A DNA stretch of 64,000 nucleotides from DTKD01 sp050948905 (GTDB lineage: Bacteria; Armatimonadota; UBA5829): positions 2,232,001 to 2,296,000 of the forward strand of contig JBMNES010000001.1 in NCBI GenBank assembly GCA_050948905.1. Reading direction: 5' to 3'. Made by a program: the position numbers and the translations under genes. Each line of letters starts with the position of its first letter. Within the stretch, counting starts at the first letter, position 1. This document shows, in pieces, positions 30,799-40,000 of the stretch. The notes beneath the pieces are model-generated. The model saw only the letters and a program-made list of their open reading frames with translations. It had not been told where the DNA came from and did not search any database.

Positions 30799-33558
30799 TT
30801 ATTTGGTCACGAACTCGTAGCGACCGGATCCAACTTCATACACCGCACAGCCTTCTTTGTCACCAACATATCTGACTCCGTTGGCTTTAGCTGCGGGTTG
30901 GCCAGACTCCGTAACTGCCTGGGCAGATTTGCACGGCACATACACCGTCGCGGTTGTGTTCGCTGGAATATCCATAGCAACGGTCAGCTTGTCCCCCTCT
31001 TTTTTCCAGGAGGACTTGATAACGCCGTAAGGTGAGTCGTGCTGCGCCTTCGCCCACGTCAAATCTCCGACTACTTGAGGTTTAATTATAATATGCTTAT
31101 AGCCGGGTTTTGCCGGGTCGGGGTTGATTCCTGCCAGGGCGCTGTAGAACCACGCATCAATATCTCCGAACATGATGTGATTACGCGATCCTCCACCGTC
31201 CCACATCTCCCATAGCGTAGTCGAGCCTCGTTCAATCCAGTAGCCCCAGCTAGGGAAGTCACGCTTAGTGGCGGCAGCATAAACAAGATCAGCACGGCCA
31301 TTATCGGTAAGGGCGTGTATAGCATACTTGGTCCCCAATATACCCGCCCAAATATGGCCGTCTCGTCTCTGTAGGTCAGATATCAAAGCCTGCAGCACCT
31401 TCGGCTTTTGTGCGTCAGTCAGCAGACCCTGATAGATAGCTGTAGCCATTCCGCACTGCTCATCTCCGGTGAACTTTCCTGTCGCCGGGTCATAGAACTT
31501 GTCCATAAACGCTTTAGCAATCTCCTCCGCCAAAGCGTGATACTTCTTAGCCTCCTCGGTCTTGCCGAGCAATTCAGCGGTATGAGCCGCTATCTTCACG
31601 TCTACGTAATAGTAAGCAGTAGAGGTCAACGCCACAGGCGTAGCGTGTCCGCCTGGGCCACCCTGCGGAGGACACCAGTCTCCCAATCCAATACTTACGA
31701 TGTTACCCTCAGCCTTAGAAGCCAGGAAGTCCAGGTACTTCTTATAGCCGTCGTAATGCGCTTTAAGCACCGACGAATCTCCCCGGTACAGGTACAAGTA
31801 CCACGGGATTATGAAGTATGCGCTGTCCCAAGCCGGGCCGTTGCCCCATTCATAACCCCAGTCCCCAGTCGGCACTATACCCGGCAGGTTGCCATCTTCA
31901 AGCTGGCAATCGGCAAAATCGTTCATCCATCGGGCATAATTCGTCTCGCTCCTGAAGTTGAGCAACCCAACCTCAGAGGCCAGTTGAGCATCCCCCGTCC
32001 AGCCATTTTTCTCACGATGCGGGCAATCGGTAGGAAATCCCATGAAGTTGCTTACATAAGAGCGCAAGGTGGCACGGTGGATCTTATTAAGCAGATCGTT
32101 TGAACACTCAAAGCTGCCAGCCTTTTCAAAGCTGGTGTTAGTAACCTTTCCGACCAGGCTGTCGAGTGTCGGCTTGCCCGGGAATCCCTCGACCTGCACG
32201 TATTGGAACCCGTGATACACAAACCTCGGCTCCCAACTCTCAAGACCGACACCTTTAAGAGTATATCTGTCCGTCTGAAACTCTCCGGTAGCCAGGTGGC
32301 TTGCGTTTGTCTGGTTCAACGTGCCATCTTCGTGCAGTTGCTCATCAAAGCGCATAGTAACCTGCGTGCCGACAGGGCCAGCCACTTTCAACTCTACCCA
32401 TCCGGCCATATTGCATCCCATATCGAACAGGAACACACCAGGTTTAGGCTCTGTCACCTTAACCGGCTTGATGGTCTCCATAACCTTAACGGGCGGCGAG
32501 GTCTCTGCCGCCAATTTCCCTTTAGGGCCGTCGACAACCTCGACCGGCTTCCATCCCGGCAGTTCCGATGCTCCCTCCGAATGCTCAACAAACTCCGCCG
32601 TGTCCCAACCGCGCTGTTCTAATCTGGCGTCATACTCCTCGCCATTTCGGATTCCATCAAAAGTAATTGGGCTTAGTGCGGTTGTCCACGACTCATCGCT
32701 GACTATAAGCTCATTCGATCCGTCTGCATATTCCAAACGCATCTGAAGCAGCATACGGGGAGTAGTTCTCCAGGGCGCGTGGTCGAAGTCCCATGAGTCG
32801 CGAGTAAAGCAGTTAAACCAGCCGTTACCCAGCATAGCGCCGATAGCGTTTGGCCCCTGCTTTATCAAATTGGTAACATCGTGCGTGGTGTAGGGGACGC
32901 GCTTGTCATACTTGGTGTATGTTGGCGTCAGCACCGAATCCCCCATCTTTTTGCCGTTTATATGCAACTCGCAGAACCCAAGCCCACTCACGAACAGCAT
33001 CGCGCGCTTGATTGGCTTTTTGGCCTCGAAAGTCTTGCGAAGCAGCGGTCCAGGCAATTTCTGCATCACATGTGAAGCAGCGTCGGCTCCGCGCCCGCGG
33101 ATATTCAGCGGCAGTGTTTCGTCCTCATCAAGCTTTACCCTGTTTGCAATCCACTTGCCCTTCCAGTCCGCCGGATGCAGCAGGCCCATCGACCAGAACG
33201 CTGGTTTACTCCACTGAGACTGCCCGCCGTTTTTGGTCCACACCCGGACCTTCCAGTAACAGCCCATCTCAGATTTCAGCGGCTTGCCCGCATATTCGAC
33301 CAGCACAGACTGATCAGACGTCACCTTGCCGCTGTCCCAGAGATCTCCCTTATCCGAGTCCAACAGTTTCTCAGAAGATGCCACCAGCACCTGGTAGGCC
33401 GTCTGAACATCGCCACGGCCATTGCCGGGCACAATCCAGCTCAAGCGAGGCTGGACAGAGTCGATTCCGACCGGGTTGCGCAGTTGCTCGCAAGTAAGAT
33501 CGGTCGGCGGGGCGAAACCCCCGGATGCCAAAATAAACAACACAGGTAATAACATCAT
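30799..33558 (-). CDS. Alpha-L-rhamnosidase, GH78, exported
   Basis: This 919-residue enzyme should release terminal L-rhamnose from plant or bacterial polysaccharides outside the cytoplasm. It has a short signal peptide (about residues 1-15), then N-terminal beta-sandwich domains, the PLLRKTFE and CELHINGKK strands of the rhamnosidase N domain, and the GH78 (alpha/alpha)6 barrel with PTDCPHREKNGWTGDAQ near residues 508-523, which holds the catalytic acid region, and GSTTLWEMWDG near 780, which holds the base. A C-terminal beta domain ends the protein. A TATACT box ends 7 nt before the ATG, so the message may be leaderless. Assignment is good; it appears to be a stand-alone carbohydrate gene. 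Confidence 0.9.
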   Translation of the reverse strand: MMLLPVLFILASGGFAPPTDLTCEQLRNPVGIDSVQPRLSWIVPGNGRGDVQTAYQVLVASSEKLLDSDKGDLWDSGKVTSDQSVLVEYAGKPLKSEMGCYWKVRVWTKNGGQSQWSKPAFWSMGLLHPADWKGKWIANRVKLDEDETLPLNIRGRGADAASHVMQKLPGPLLRKTFEAKKPIKRAMLFVSGLGFCELHINGKKMGDSVLTPTYTKYDKRVPYTTHDVTNLIKQGPNAIGAMLGNGWFNCFTRDSWDFDHAPWRTTPRMLLQMRLEYADGSNELIVSDESWTTALSPITFDGIRNGEEYDARLEQRGWDTAEFVEHSEGASELPGWKPVEVVDGPKGKLAAETSPPVKVMETIKPVKVTEPKPGVFLFDMGCNMAGWVELKVAGPVGTQVTMRFDEQLHEDGTLNQTNASHLATGEFQTDRYTLKGVGLESWEPRFVYHGFQYVQVEGFPGKPTLDSLVGKVTNTSFEKAGSFECSNDLLNKIHRATLRSYVSNFMGFPTDCPHREKNGWTGDAQLASEVGLLNFRSETNYARWMNDFADCQLEDGNLPGIVPTGDWGYEWGNGPAWDSAYFIIPWYLYLYRGDSSVLKAHYDGYKKYLDFLASKAEGNIVSIGLGDWCPPQGGPGGHATPVALTSTAYYYVDVKIAAHTAELLGKTEEAKKYHALAEEIAKAFMDKFYDPATGKFTGDEQCGMATAIYQGLLTDAQKPKVLQALISDLQRRDGHIWAGILGTKYAIHALTDNGRADLVYAAATKRDFPSWGYWIERGSTTLWEMWDGGGSRNHIMFGDIDAWFYSALAGINPDPAKPGYKHIIIKPQVVGDLTWAKAQHDSPYGVIKSSWKKEGDKLTVAMDIPANTTATVYVPCKSAQAVTESGQPAAKANGVRYVGDKEGCAVYEVGSGRYEFVTK

Positions 33559-33565
33559 GCTTTTG

Positions 33566-33571
33566 AGTATA
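33566..33571 (-). promoter_or_regulatory. TATACT box immediately before the rhamnosidase ATG
   Basis: On the minus strand TATACT ends 7 nt before the start codon. No good -35 hexamer is visible at 17 bp. Confidence 0.4.
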
Positions 33572-33610
33572 ACAAAGGCCGTCAGTAATCCTTCTTTAAT
33601 GTGCTTATAT

Positions 33611-33643
33611 ATAACAAAGGGCGCCCGGTTTATCGAGCGCCCT
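33611..33643 (-). terminator. Terminator after the 66-residue protein
   Basis: A 7-bp perfect stem AGGGCGC/GCGCCCT with a 12-nt loop is followed by TTGTTAT on the minus strand. Confidence 0.55.
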
Positions 33644-33669
33644 GACTATCATCCGCCTCTTACAGCGGC

Positions 33670-33870
33670 CTAACTTTTCACTATCTCCAGTTCATCTTTC
33701 CTGAAGCAATGCAATGTGCTTTCACGCCTGTGAGGAAAGACTATCGGTCTGTGTTTGACGACCAGCATCTCGCCCCCATCCTCTAAACCACAGACCTTAC
33801 CGAGCATGCCATCATACTCGTCTCGGGTTCGGATCCTTACTATAGCACCCGATATTTGTGTGCGCGTCAT
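33670..33870 (-). CDS. Small conserved-looking basic protein, 66 residues
   Basis: No family is recognised. The 66-residue product (ATG 33870) reads MTRTQISGAIVRIRTRDEYDG and continues as alternating hydrophobic strands (KVCGLEDGGEMLVVKHRPIVF) ending DELEIVKS; the pattern suggests a small SH3-like or KOW-like beta barrel. An in-frame start five codons earlier exists. GGGGGTAA upstream could serve as a ribosome site. It lies directly downstream of the 6S RNA on the same strand and is followed by a terminator. Its coding status rests on composition, start and terminator, so it is moderately sure. Confidence 0.55.
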   Translation of the reverse strand: MTRTQISGAIVRIRTRDEYDGMLGKVCGLEDGGEMLVVKHRPIVFPHRRESTLHCFRKDELEIVKS

Positions 33871-33912
33871 TGCAGTTACCCCCAATCCTCAATGGCGCAG
33901 CGGGCAGCATGC

Positions 33913-34120
33913 AAAAAGCCCCGCCTGTGCCGTGTGCCTACCGAGTTTTTGAACCCTAGCGAACCAGGGCGGCGTCCCCTGACTGCCCTCGCGATTCTCT
34001 TTCGACCAGGACTAAGCCTGATCAAATGAGCTGCCACTTGGACAATGCAAGAAAGACTCCATCAATTTTGAGTGTCGGCTCAAAACTTCCTCGACAACCA
34101 CGTACACCGCAGGGCCGATA
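33913..34120 (-). ncRNA. ssrS: 6S RNA
   Basis: The minus strand here matches the layout of bacterial 6S RNA, which mimics an open promoter and sequesters the housekeeping RNA polymerase in stationary phase. The 5' arm reads CCCTGCGGTGTACG and then TGAGCCGACA, as in known 6S RNAs (TGAGCCGA). The 3' arm reads AGGGGACGCC, AGGGTTCAA and GTAGGCACACGG, also as in known 6S RNAs. The two ends pair (GCCCTGCGGTGTAC with the complementary GTGTGCCG...GGGC), and the closing stem is followed by CTTTTTGC, a terminator-like end. Predicted length is about 208 nt, within the family range. A TAGGGT box lies about 7 bp upstream of the proposed start. Ends are approximate. Confidence 0.85.
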
Positions 34121-34126
34121 ACCATT

Positions 34127-34132
34127 ACCCTA
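34127..34132 (-). promoter_or_regulatory. Likely -10 box of the 6S RNA
   Basis: TAGGGT on the minus strand is 6-7 bp upstream of the predicted 5' end. The matching -35 is weak (GGTAAA at 17 bp). Confidence 0.35.
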
Positions 34133-34192
34133 TTCATGCTCACTATTACTTTACCACGAACACGCCCCATTTGCAACCAAAATAGGTGGCGA

Positions 34193-34253
34193 TTGCTGTA
34201 TCAGCAAGTCACGGCAATTGATGCATACATTTAGCAAATCTTGGGAATATAAC
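34193..34253 (+). promoter_or_regulatory. Inverted repeat and -10 box upstream of katA
   Basis: A perfect 6-bp inverted repeat TTGCTG-tat-CAGCAA (34193-34207) could be an operator. A TATAAC box lies at 34248-34253. Neither matches a Fur/PerR box, so the regulator is unknown. Confidence 0.3.
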
Positions 34254-34299
34254 ACAGATAGCTCATCATTACTGGTCTATTTACCCAAAGGAGGCTAAT

Positions 34300-35751
34300 G
34301 TGAAGAAGCTCACCCATAACTCGGGCGCTCCTGTCGCCAACAATCAAAACTCAATGACCGCAGGGCCACGCGGTCCGATGCTCCTGCAGGATGTTTGGTT
34401 CCTGGAGAAGCTCGCTCACTTCGATCGCGAGGTGATTCCTGAAAGAAGAATGCATGCGAAAGGTTCCGGCGCCTACGGCACATTCACCGTAACACACGAC
34501 ATCACAAAGTACACAAAGGCAAAACTCTTCTCTGAAATCGGCAAAAAGACGGATATGTTCGTTCGATTCTCCACCGTTGCCGGCGAAAGAGGAGCGGCTG
34601 ATGCCGAACGCGACATTCGTGGATTTGCCATGAAATTCTACACAGAAGAAGGCAACTGGGACCTCGTCGGAAACAATACCCCAGTCTTCTTTATGCGTGA
34701 CCCGCTGAAATTTCCGGATCTCAACCACGTCGTCAAGCGTGATCCGCGCACTAACCTGCGCAGCCCCAACAGCAACTGGGACTTTTGGACATTGCTGCCG
34801 GAGGCGCTGCATCAGGTTACCATTCTGATGAGCGACAGGGGTATTCCGTATTCCTATCGCCACATGCACGGCTTCGGCAGCCATACGTTTAGCTTCATAA
34901 ACGCCGCTGGAGAGCGCAACTGGGTCAAGTTTCATTTTAAGACCCAACAGGGCATTCGCAATCTCAGCGACGCCGAGGCCGAGGCTATTGTCGGCAAGGA
35001 TCGCGAGAGCCACCAGCGGGATTTGCTGGAGAGCATAGACCGCGGCGACTTCCCAAAATGGACTATGTATATCCAGATCATGCCCGAAAAGGATGCCGCC
35101 AACTACAAGTTCCATCCATTCGATCTCACCAAGGTGTGGCTGAAGGCGGACTATCCTCTCATCGAAGTCGGCGAGATGGAGCTGAACCGCAACCCGGAGA
35201 ACTACTTCGCCGAGGTCGAGCAATCAGCCTTTAACCCCGCCCACGTCGTGCCGGGCATTGGTTTCTCCCCGGATAAGATGCTGCAGGGCCGACTGTTCAG
35301 TTATGGCGATGCTCAGAGATATCGCCTGGGCGTCAATCACCATCTGATCCCTGTCAACGCATCAAGATGCCCGGTTAACAGCTACCACAGGGATGGTTTG
35401 ATGAGAGTCGACGGCAACTACGGCTCGACTCGCGGATATGATCCCAACAGTTACGGCGAGTGGCAGCAGCAACCGGAGTTCGCCGAGCCGCCGCTAAAGT
35501 TGGAGGGTGATGCAGCGAATTGGGATTTCAGAGAAGATGACGACGACTACTATACCCAGCCGGGAATGCTGTATCGCTTGATGAGTGCCGAAGAGCAGCA
35601 GCTTCTCTTCGACAACACCGCCCGTGCGATGGGTGACTCCAGCGATGAAATCAAGATTCGTCACATATCCAATTGTCTCAAAGCCGATGCCGAATACGGT
35701 AAAGGCGTAGCAAAGTCCCTCGGCATAGATATCAGCCGAGTGGATGCATAA
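34300..35751 (+). CDS. katA: Monofunctional heme catalase (small-subunit clade)
   Basis: The 483-residue enzyme decomposes hydrogen peroxide. Catalase signatures are visible: the distal His in RRMHAKGSGAYG, the distal Asn in VGNNTPVFF, the proximal heme-ligand Tyr in RLFSYGDAQRYR, and the conserved FSTVAGERG segment. Length is that of small-subunit clade 3 catalases and no C-terminal flavodoxin-like domain is present. The start is GTG at 34300: AAAGGAGG precedes it, and the ATG one frame earlier (34298) is immediately followed by TGA. It is a single gene with a hairpin downstream. Assignment is certain. Confidence 0.96.
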   Translation: MKKLTHNSGAPVANNQNSMTAGPRGPMLLQDVWFLEKLAHFDREVIPERRMHAKGSGAYGTFTVTHDITKYTKAKLFSEIGKKTDMFVRFSTVAGERGAADAERDIRGFAMKFYTEEGNWDLVGNNTPVFFMRDPLKFPDLNHVVKRDPRTNLRSPNSNWDFWTLLPEALHQVTILMSDRGIPYSYRHMHGFGSHTFSFINAAGERNWVKFHFKTQQGIRNLSDAEAEAIVGKDRESHQRDLLESIDRGDFPKWTMYIQIMPEKDAANYKFHPFDLTKVWLKADYPLIEVGEMELNRNPENYFAEVEQSAFNPAHVVPGIGFSPDKMLQGRLFSYGDAQRYRLGVNHHLIPVNASRCPVNSYHRDGLMRVDGNYGSTRGYDPNSYGEWQQQPEFAEPPLKLEGDAANWDFREDDDDYYTQPGMLYRLMSAEEQQLLFDNTARAMGDSSDEIKIRHISNCLKADAEYGKGVAKSLGIDISRVDA

Positions 35752-35761
35752 ATATCTATGG

Positions 35762-35788
35762 GAGGTGGCGGTCTCATATCGCCACCTC
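35762..35788 (+). terminator. Hairpin after katA
   Basis: A 9-bp perfect stem GAGGTGGCG/CGCCACCTC with a 9-nt loop follows the katA stop. It has no T-run, but resembles hairpins repeated at 57.7 and 59.3 kb. Confidence 0.45.
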
Positions 35789-35839
35789 AAATCCGACGAA
35801 TACCGACCTGCGCAAGTCGGGGCACGGTGACTCACGAGC

Positions 35840-35868
35840 AAAAATGGCCGGACCCCAGGCCCGGCCAT
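35840..35868 (-). terminator. Rho-independent terminator after the GHL10 gene
   Basis: On the minus strand an 8-bp perfect stem ATGGCCGG/CCGGCCAT with a 9-nt loop is followed by TTTTG. Confidence 0.7.
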
Positions 35869-35900
35869 TACATCTAACCAAACTATTTTTAACTTCCGGC

Positions 35901-37004
35901 TCACAATGACCGCAGCCCTTCGCCAAGCTCCTTAGCCCTTTGTGGTCGATGCTCCGACTGATTGAATGCGAACAGCACAAACCCCTGCAGCCCGGCCTTC
36001 CGTACGACCTCGATCTGTGTCAGTAGCTGCTCGGTCGTATTTCTCATCGCGCCTATCGCCACATACACCGGTCTGCCATAACTCCACCTGGCCGCCCCGT
36101 CAACCCATTTCCTGAAATACGCAGCACTTGTCTGGTCGGACTCATTAGCGTATATCATCGGGCAATTCTCATCGATCAGGCCCTTTTCCATCCACATCCG
36201 CCAATCCTGACAGCAATCCTTATAAGCTCGCGAATCCTCGAAGTTCTCAGGACATTCACCCCACGGAATAGTCGAGGCCTGTATTTTCACAACAGGATTA
36301 GCCGCCTTGACGCGTTCTTTGGTAAGTCTCACAAGCGAAGTGACCTGATCCCGCTTCCACTGCTGCCATTTGACATCGTCTATTTCTGGCCGCTGCGTAG
36401 CCCCGGTCTCGGCGTAGTATCGATCAAGCGCTATCTGGCAGTAGCCCCAGTTCTGATTAGGGTATCGAACATAATCGTAGTGAATGCTGTCCACATCGTA
36501 ACGCCTCGCGATATCCGCGCACAAATCGGCGAAATATTCCTGATATTCCGGCACTCCCGGATCGATATAGACGCCCTCCTCAGGTTCATTTTCACCCTGG
36601 TAATTGAGGCTCTTCCACTCCGGATGCCTGGCCAGAATATGCTTCGGATCGACTGTTTCGCTGCCCTTCCAGACGCGATACACAACCAGCCACGCGTGCA
36701 CCTCAATCCCCTTCGGGCGCGCCTTCTCGATGATATAAGCAAGCGGATCGAACCCCGCAGGCACTTCGGGCGCAATCGGCTCTATGTCGGAATGATAATA
36801 GGCATCCCCCGTCTTGCGCACCTCCACCACCAGCGCGTTTATCCCAGCAGCCTCCGCAGCCTCAATCGTCAGGTCAATTTCCTCAGGAGTCCTGAAACCA
36901 GCACTCCACGTGGTGATATATGCACCTCGATACTCCGCCGCGCAAACCAGCAGCGCACACAAGCACATCCCGACAAACAGCTCAATTCCCATAATCATCT
37001 CCAA
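35901..37004 (-). CDS. Glycosyl hydrolase-like 10 (GHL10) family protein, exported
   Basis: The 367-residue protein begins with a hydrophobic export signal (about residues 5-22) and then enters a TIM-barrel GHL10 (family-10-like) domain: YRGAYITTWSAGF, INALVVEVRKTGDAYYHS, GIEVHAWLVVYR, and DSIHYDYVRYPNQN, where DYVRYP is the best-known signature. Conserved Asp residues in these strands are probably catalytic. Related proteins act on bacterial polysaccharides, sometimes as poly-GlcNAc hydrolases, but no substrate is shown here. The gene is isolated: a terminator follows it and the neighbouring katA gene is on the other strand. Confidence 0.85.
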   Translation of the reverse strand: MEMIMGIELFVGMCLCALLVCAAEYRGAYITTWSAGFRTPEEIDLTIEAAEAAGINALVVEVRKTGDAYYHSDIEPIAPEVPAGFDPLAYIIEKARPKGIEVHAWLVVYRVWKGSETVDPKHILARHPEWKSLNYQGENEPEEGVYIDPGVPEYQEYFADLCADIARRYDVDSIHYDYVRYPNQNWGYCQIALDRYYAETGATQRPEIDDVKWQQWKRDQVTSLVRLTKERVKAANPVVKIQASTIPWGECPENFEDSRAYKDCCQDWRMWMEKGLIDENCPMIYANESDQTSAAYFRKWVDGAARWSYGRPVYVAIGAMRNTTEQLLTQIEVVRKAGLQGFVLFAFNQSEHRPQRAKELGEGLRSL

Positions 37005-37036
37005 TTATCTGCATACTCGCAGACGATACTCCCTCG

Positions 37037-40000
37037 CTAAGGTGTGGGTTGCGGAATAACTTGAACATCCCTCGCCAGTATCACTCTCTTCCGAATATCG
37101 AATGTGGCAACAGACGACACACCCGTAACCGCCACCATATCGCCCACGTTGGGCAATCCCATCGCAGGGTTAATTAGCACGATAAGGCAGCTTTCGGCAG
37201 CGGATCCGGAGCCGTCGTCTATGCAAATAGTGCCTGCACCTATATCCCGACCGACGACCTTCCCCGCCACCTTAACCAGCAGTCCTATATTATTCAAACC
37301 GGCCGTCTGCAAAAATCCCATCTGACCAGCCCCGGATATTGGGTCGAAGTACCAGTCCTGACCGCCGACCGATGAGCCGACCATAAACAACGGATAGATC
37401 ACGCCACTGCCGTTTTTGACCACAGAGGCTGCCGATATAAATCGTTCTCCGTTGATATTAGTCGACATAGCGCCGAAAACATCCGCCCGATCGCCGATCA
37501 TCAAAGCGTGCGGATACTCAACCCTGATGCCAGAGACGCGACTGTCTTCCTCAATGTAGAAATATTGACCAGCAGTATATGTGACGGCTTTAGCCAGAAG
37601 CGCAACAGATTCCTGGTCGGCCAACAGCTTCGCCTCAGGAATCGACAAGGCGTCAACGCTCACGGTCAACAGAGCTGTTGCAGAGGTTACAGACCCACAC
37701 GTCCCCGTCACCTTGCACCGGACTTTCTTGCCGGTGTCATCCATTCCAGCCACAAAGCTGTATGTATCGCTATCCGTGCCGACATCGGACCACACGAGGC
37801 CGTCGGTGCTCATTTGCCACTGATAAGAAAGCTGAGCTCCCTGGGCGACTACGCTGAACGAGACCGTATCTCCCGGCGAAATCGATTGATCCGCTGGCTG
37901 AGTCGTGATAGCGGTCTGCTGATTAACAGTGAGCGTTACCTGGTTGGAATTAGTGTTGCCGCATCCGCCCGTAACTCTACACTGGAATAATCTGCCGTTG
38001 TCAGCCGCAGTCGCGGTATAGTTCAACGTGCTCGTGTTATTTGGCAGGGTTATCCAATATTGCTCATAGGCGCTTTTTGTCATCCAGGTATAGGAAAGTG
38101 TCCCCTCCCCGGTAGCGCCCACTGAGAACACGGCCTGACTTCCCTCACACACCGTTTGGCTAAGTGGCTGAGTGGTGATTGTTGTAGCGCTCTTAAATGT
38201 GATAGTAGCCTCATTCGAGGTAACGGTGCCACATAAATTGGTCACCTGGCATCGCACTTTCATTCCATTGTCGGTAGGTGAGGTTATGAAACTGTAATTA
38301 TTCTTATTCGAGCCTGCGTTTACCCACTCAGTGGCTCCCAGCGGCAGTCTTTGCCATTGGTAGTGCGAGGCGGCCGGAGAAGTAGTGATCGAGAACGATA
38401 CCCCCGAACCCGGACAAACATGCACATCAGCAGGATGCGAGGTTATTTCAAGCAGGTCACATTTCTCCTGCCACACTCCAACTTCATCAATGCAAACTCC
38501 CCTGCCATACTTCGCGTTGCCTAAAAACGCAATGTAGTAATCATTTGATGGATTAGGCAGGCTTATGCTGCGTTTAGTCCATTCCTGAACGTCGGATGTA
38601 TAACTAGCCAGCAGAGTCCACGGCATTGCCGAAGAGGACTTGTAATAGACATTCAAAGTATCCTGATCCGCTAGCCACGCAGGCTGCTTATGATAAAACT
38701 CCAACAATGCCGGCGCTGCCGTGCTTGCAAACTGCATCTTAGGTGTAACCAGGTAAGTCTTGTGTTCGCTATAGGCAGTGTGATAAAGCAGTGCGTTATA
38801 ATTTCCTATCTCCGCTCCATTATTCCGCTGATCGCCGGAGTTGCGCTTCCATTTGGTATCTCCGGTCTCAATTGTATATGTCCAGCCGCTCGGCGCTCCA
38901 TCCCCCCAGGTGTCTTCGAAGTCCTCATAAAGCAGCGTGTTGCAATCTGCCACGCTCAGAGTGGCCGCATTTGAGTTCACCGCGGATCCGGTAGAAGGCG
39001 AAACCACACATCTATATTTATAGCCGTTTTCAGATATCTGAGTATGTGCGGTGGTATAGGTGTTTGTATTTGCGCCCGTGCCAGAGGTCACATTCGCATA
39101 CGTCAAACCACCGTTCGTGCTGCGCTGCCACTGATAAGACAACCCAGGCCCAACCGCTTCCACCGAGAATTTCACTATTTGCCCCGGATACGCAACTGCG
39201 TTCGCGGGATGCGTGGTTATTGAAACAGGCGTACCGATCAAGGTATCAAATGTCATCGAAGTCCCGGTGGCGCTGATATTCAGTATATTGACCTCGCTTG
39301 AGGCGCCTGAATAACATTTGCTGTTAGGGCAGGTCGTGGCGTCGAAACTTGTCGCGTTACCTGCTCTGAAATAGTCGGCATCGTCGCCCTCATTTATTTT
39401 TTGTTCCAGGTGCTGTGTGCAGCTTGCCTCTTCGAGGTCGACCATATAATGAGTCTTGTCGTCGTTACTCGTTTTATTCTCATCCACGTGCCATATCAGC
39501 AGCCCTCGCAGCCCCCCCGGCACCGAAGCATCAAACCCCACGCCCTGTCGGTTCTCGATAAGGAAATACTGCTTCGAGCCACAAGTGGTCTCTGCTTTAT
39601 ATATCTGCCCGGTGGTGGCGAAGGTGTTGATGGTCTGGGTTCCGTTTGGTGAGACCAGCGTCGGCGTAACCCAGCCCAGCTTAACCTTACACCAGGCGCT
39701 CATATGCGTAGGCCTGTGACCATAATTGCCGCCCCAGCTTCCTCCCGCCATAAGGCAGAAGTCTCCTGCGCCATAGCTGTTGTACGTTGTATCATATAGA
39801 TCCGGCAGGCCCAAAAAATGGCCATGCTCGTGACAGATTACGCCAATGCGTGTGATGCCCTGACTCGATGGCGAGTTATCCCACCCCCGCCGCGCAGGCT
39901 CCGTATGGTACTCTCTCATCTTCACGCCATCGTAGGTAACCGTCGAAACCAGTGACCACTTATGAGACCAGATATAGTTTTCGTCGTTTCCGGAATATTC

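Noticed and set aside
33940..33980. tRNA-like GGTTC box on the minus strand
   Set aside because: It belongs to the 3' arm of the 6S RNA; no acceptor stem, anticodon stem or CCA end is present.
34351..35223. 290-codon minus-strand frame opposite katA
   Set aside because: Antisense of catalase; no start signal or family motif.
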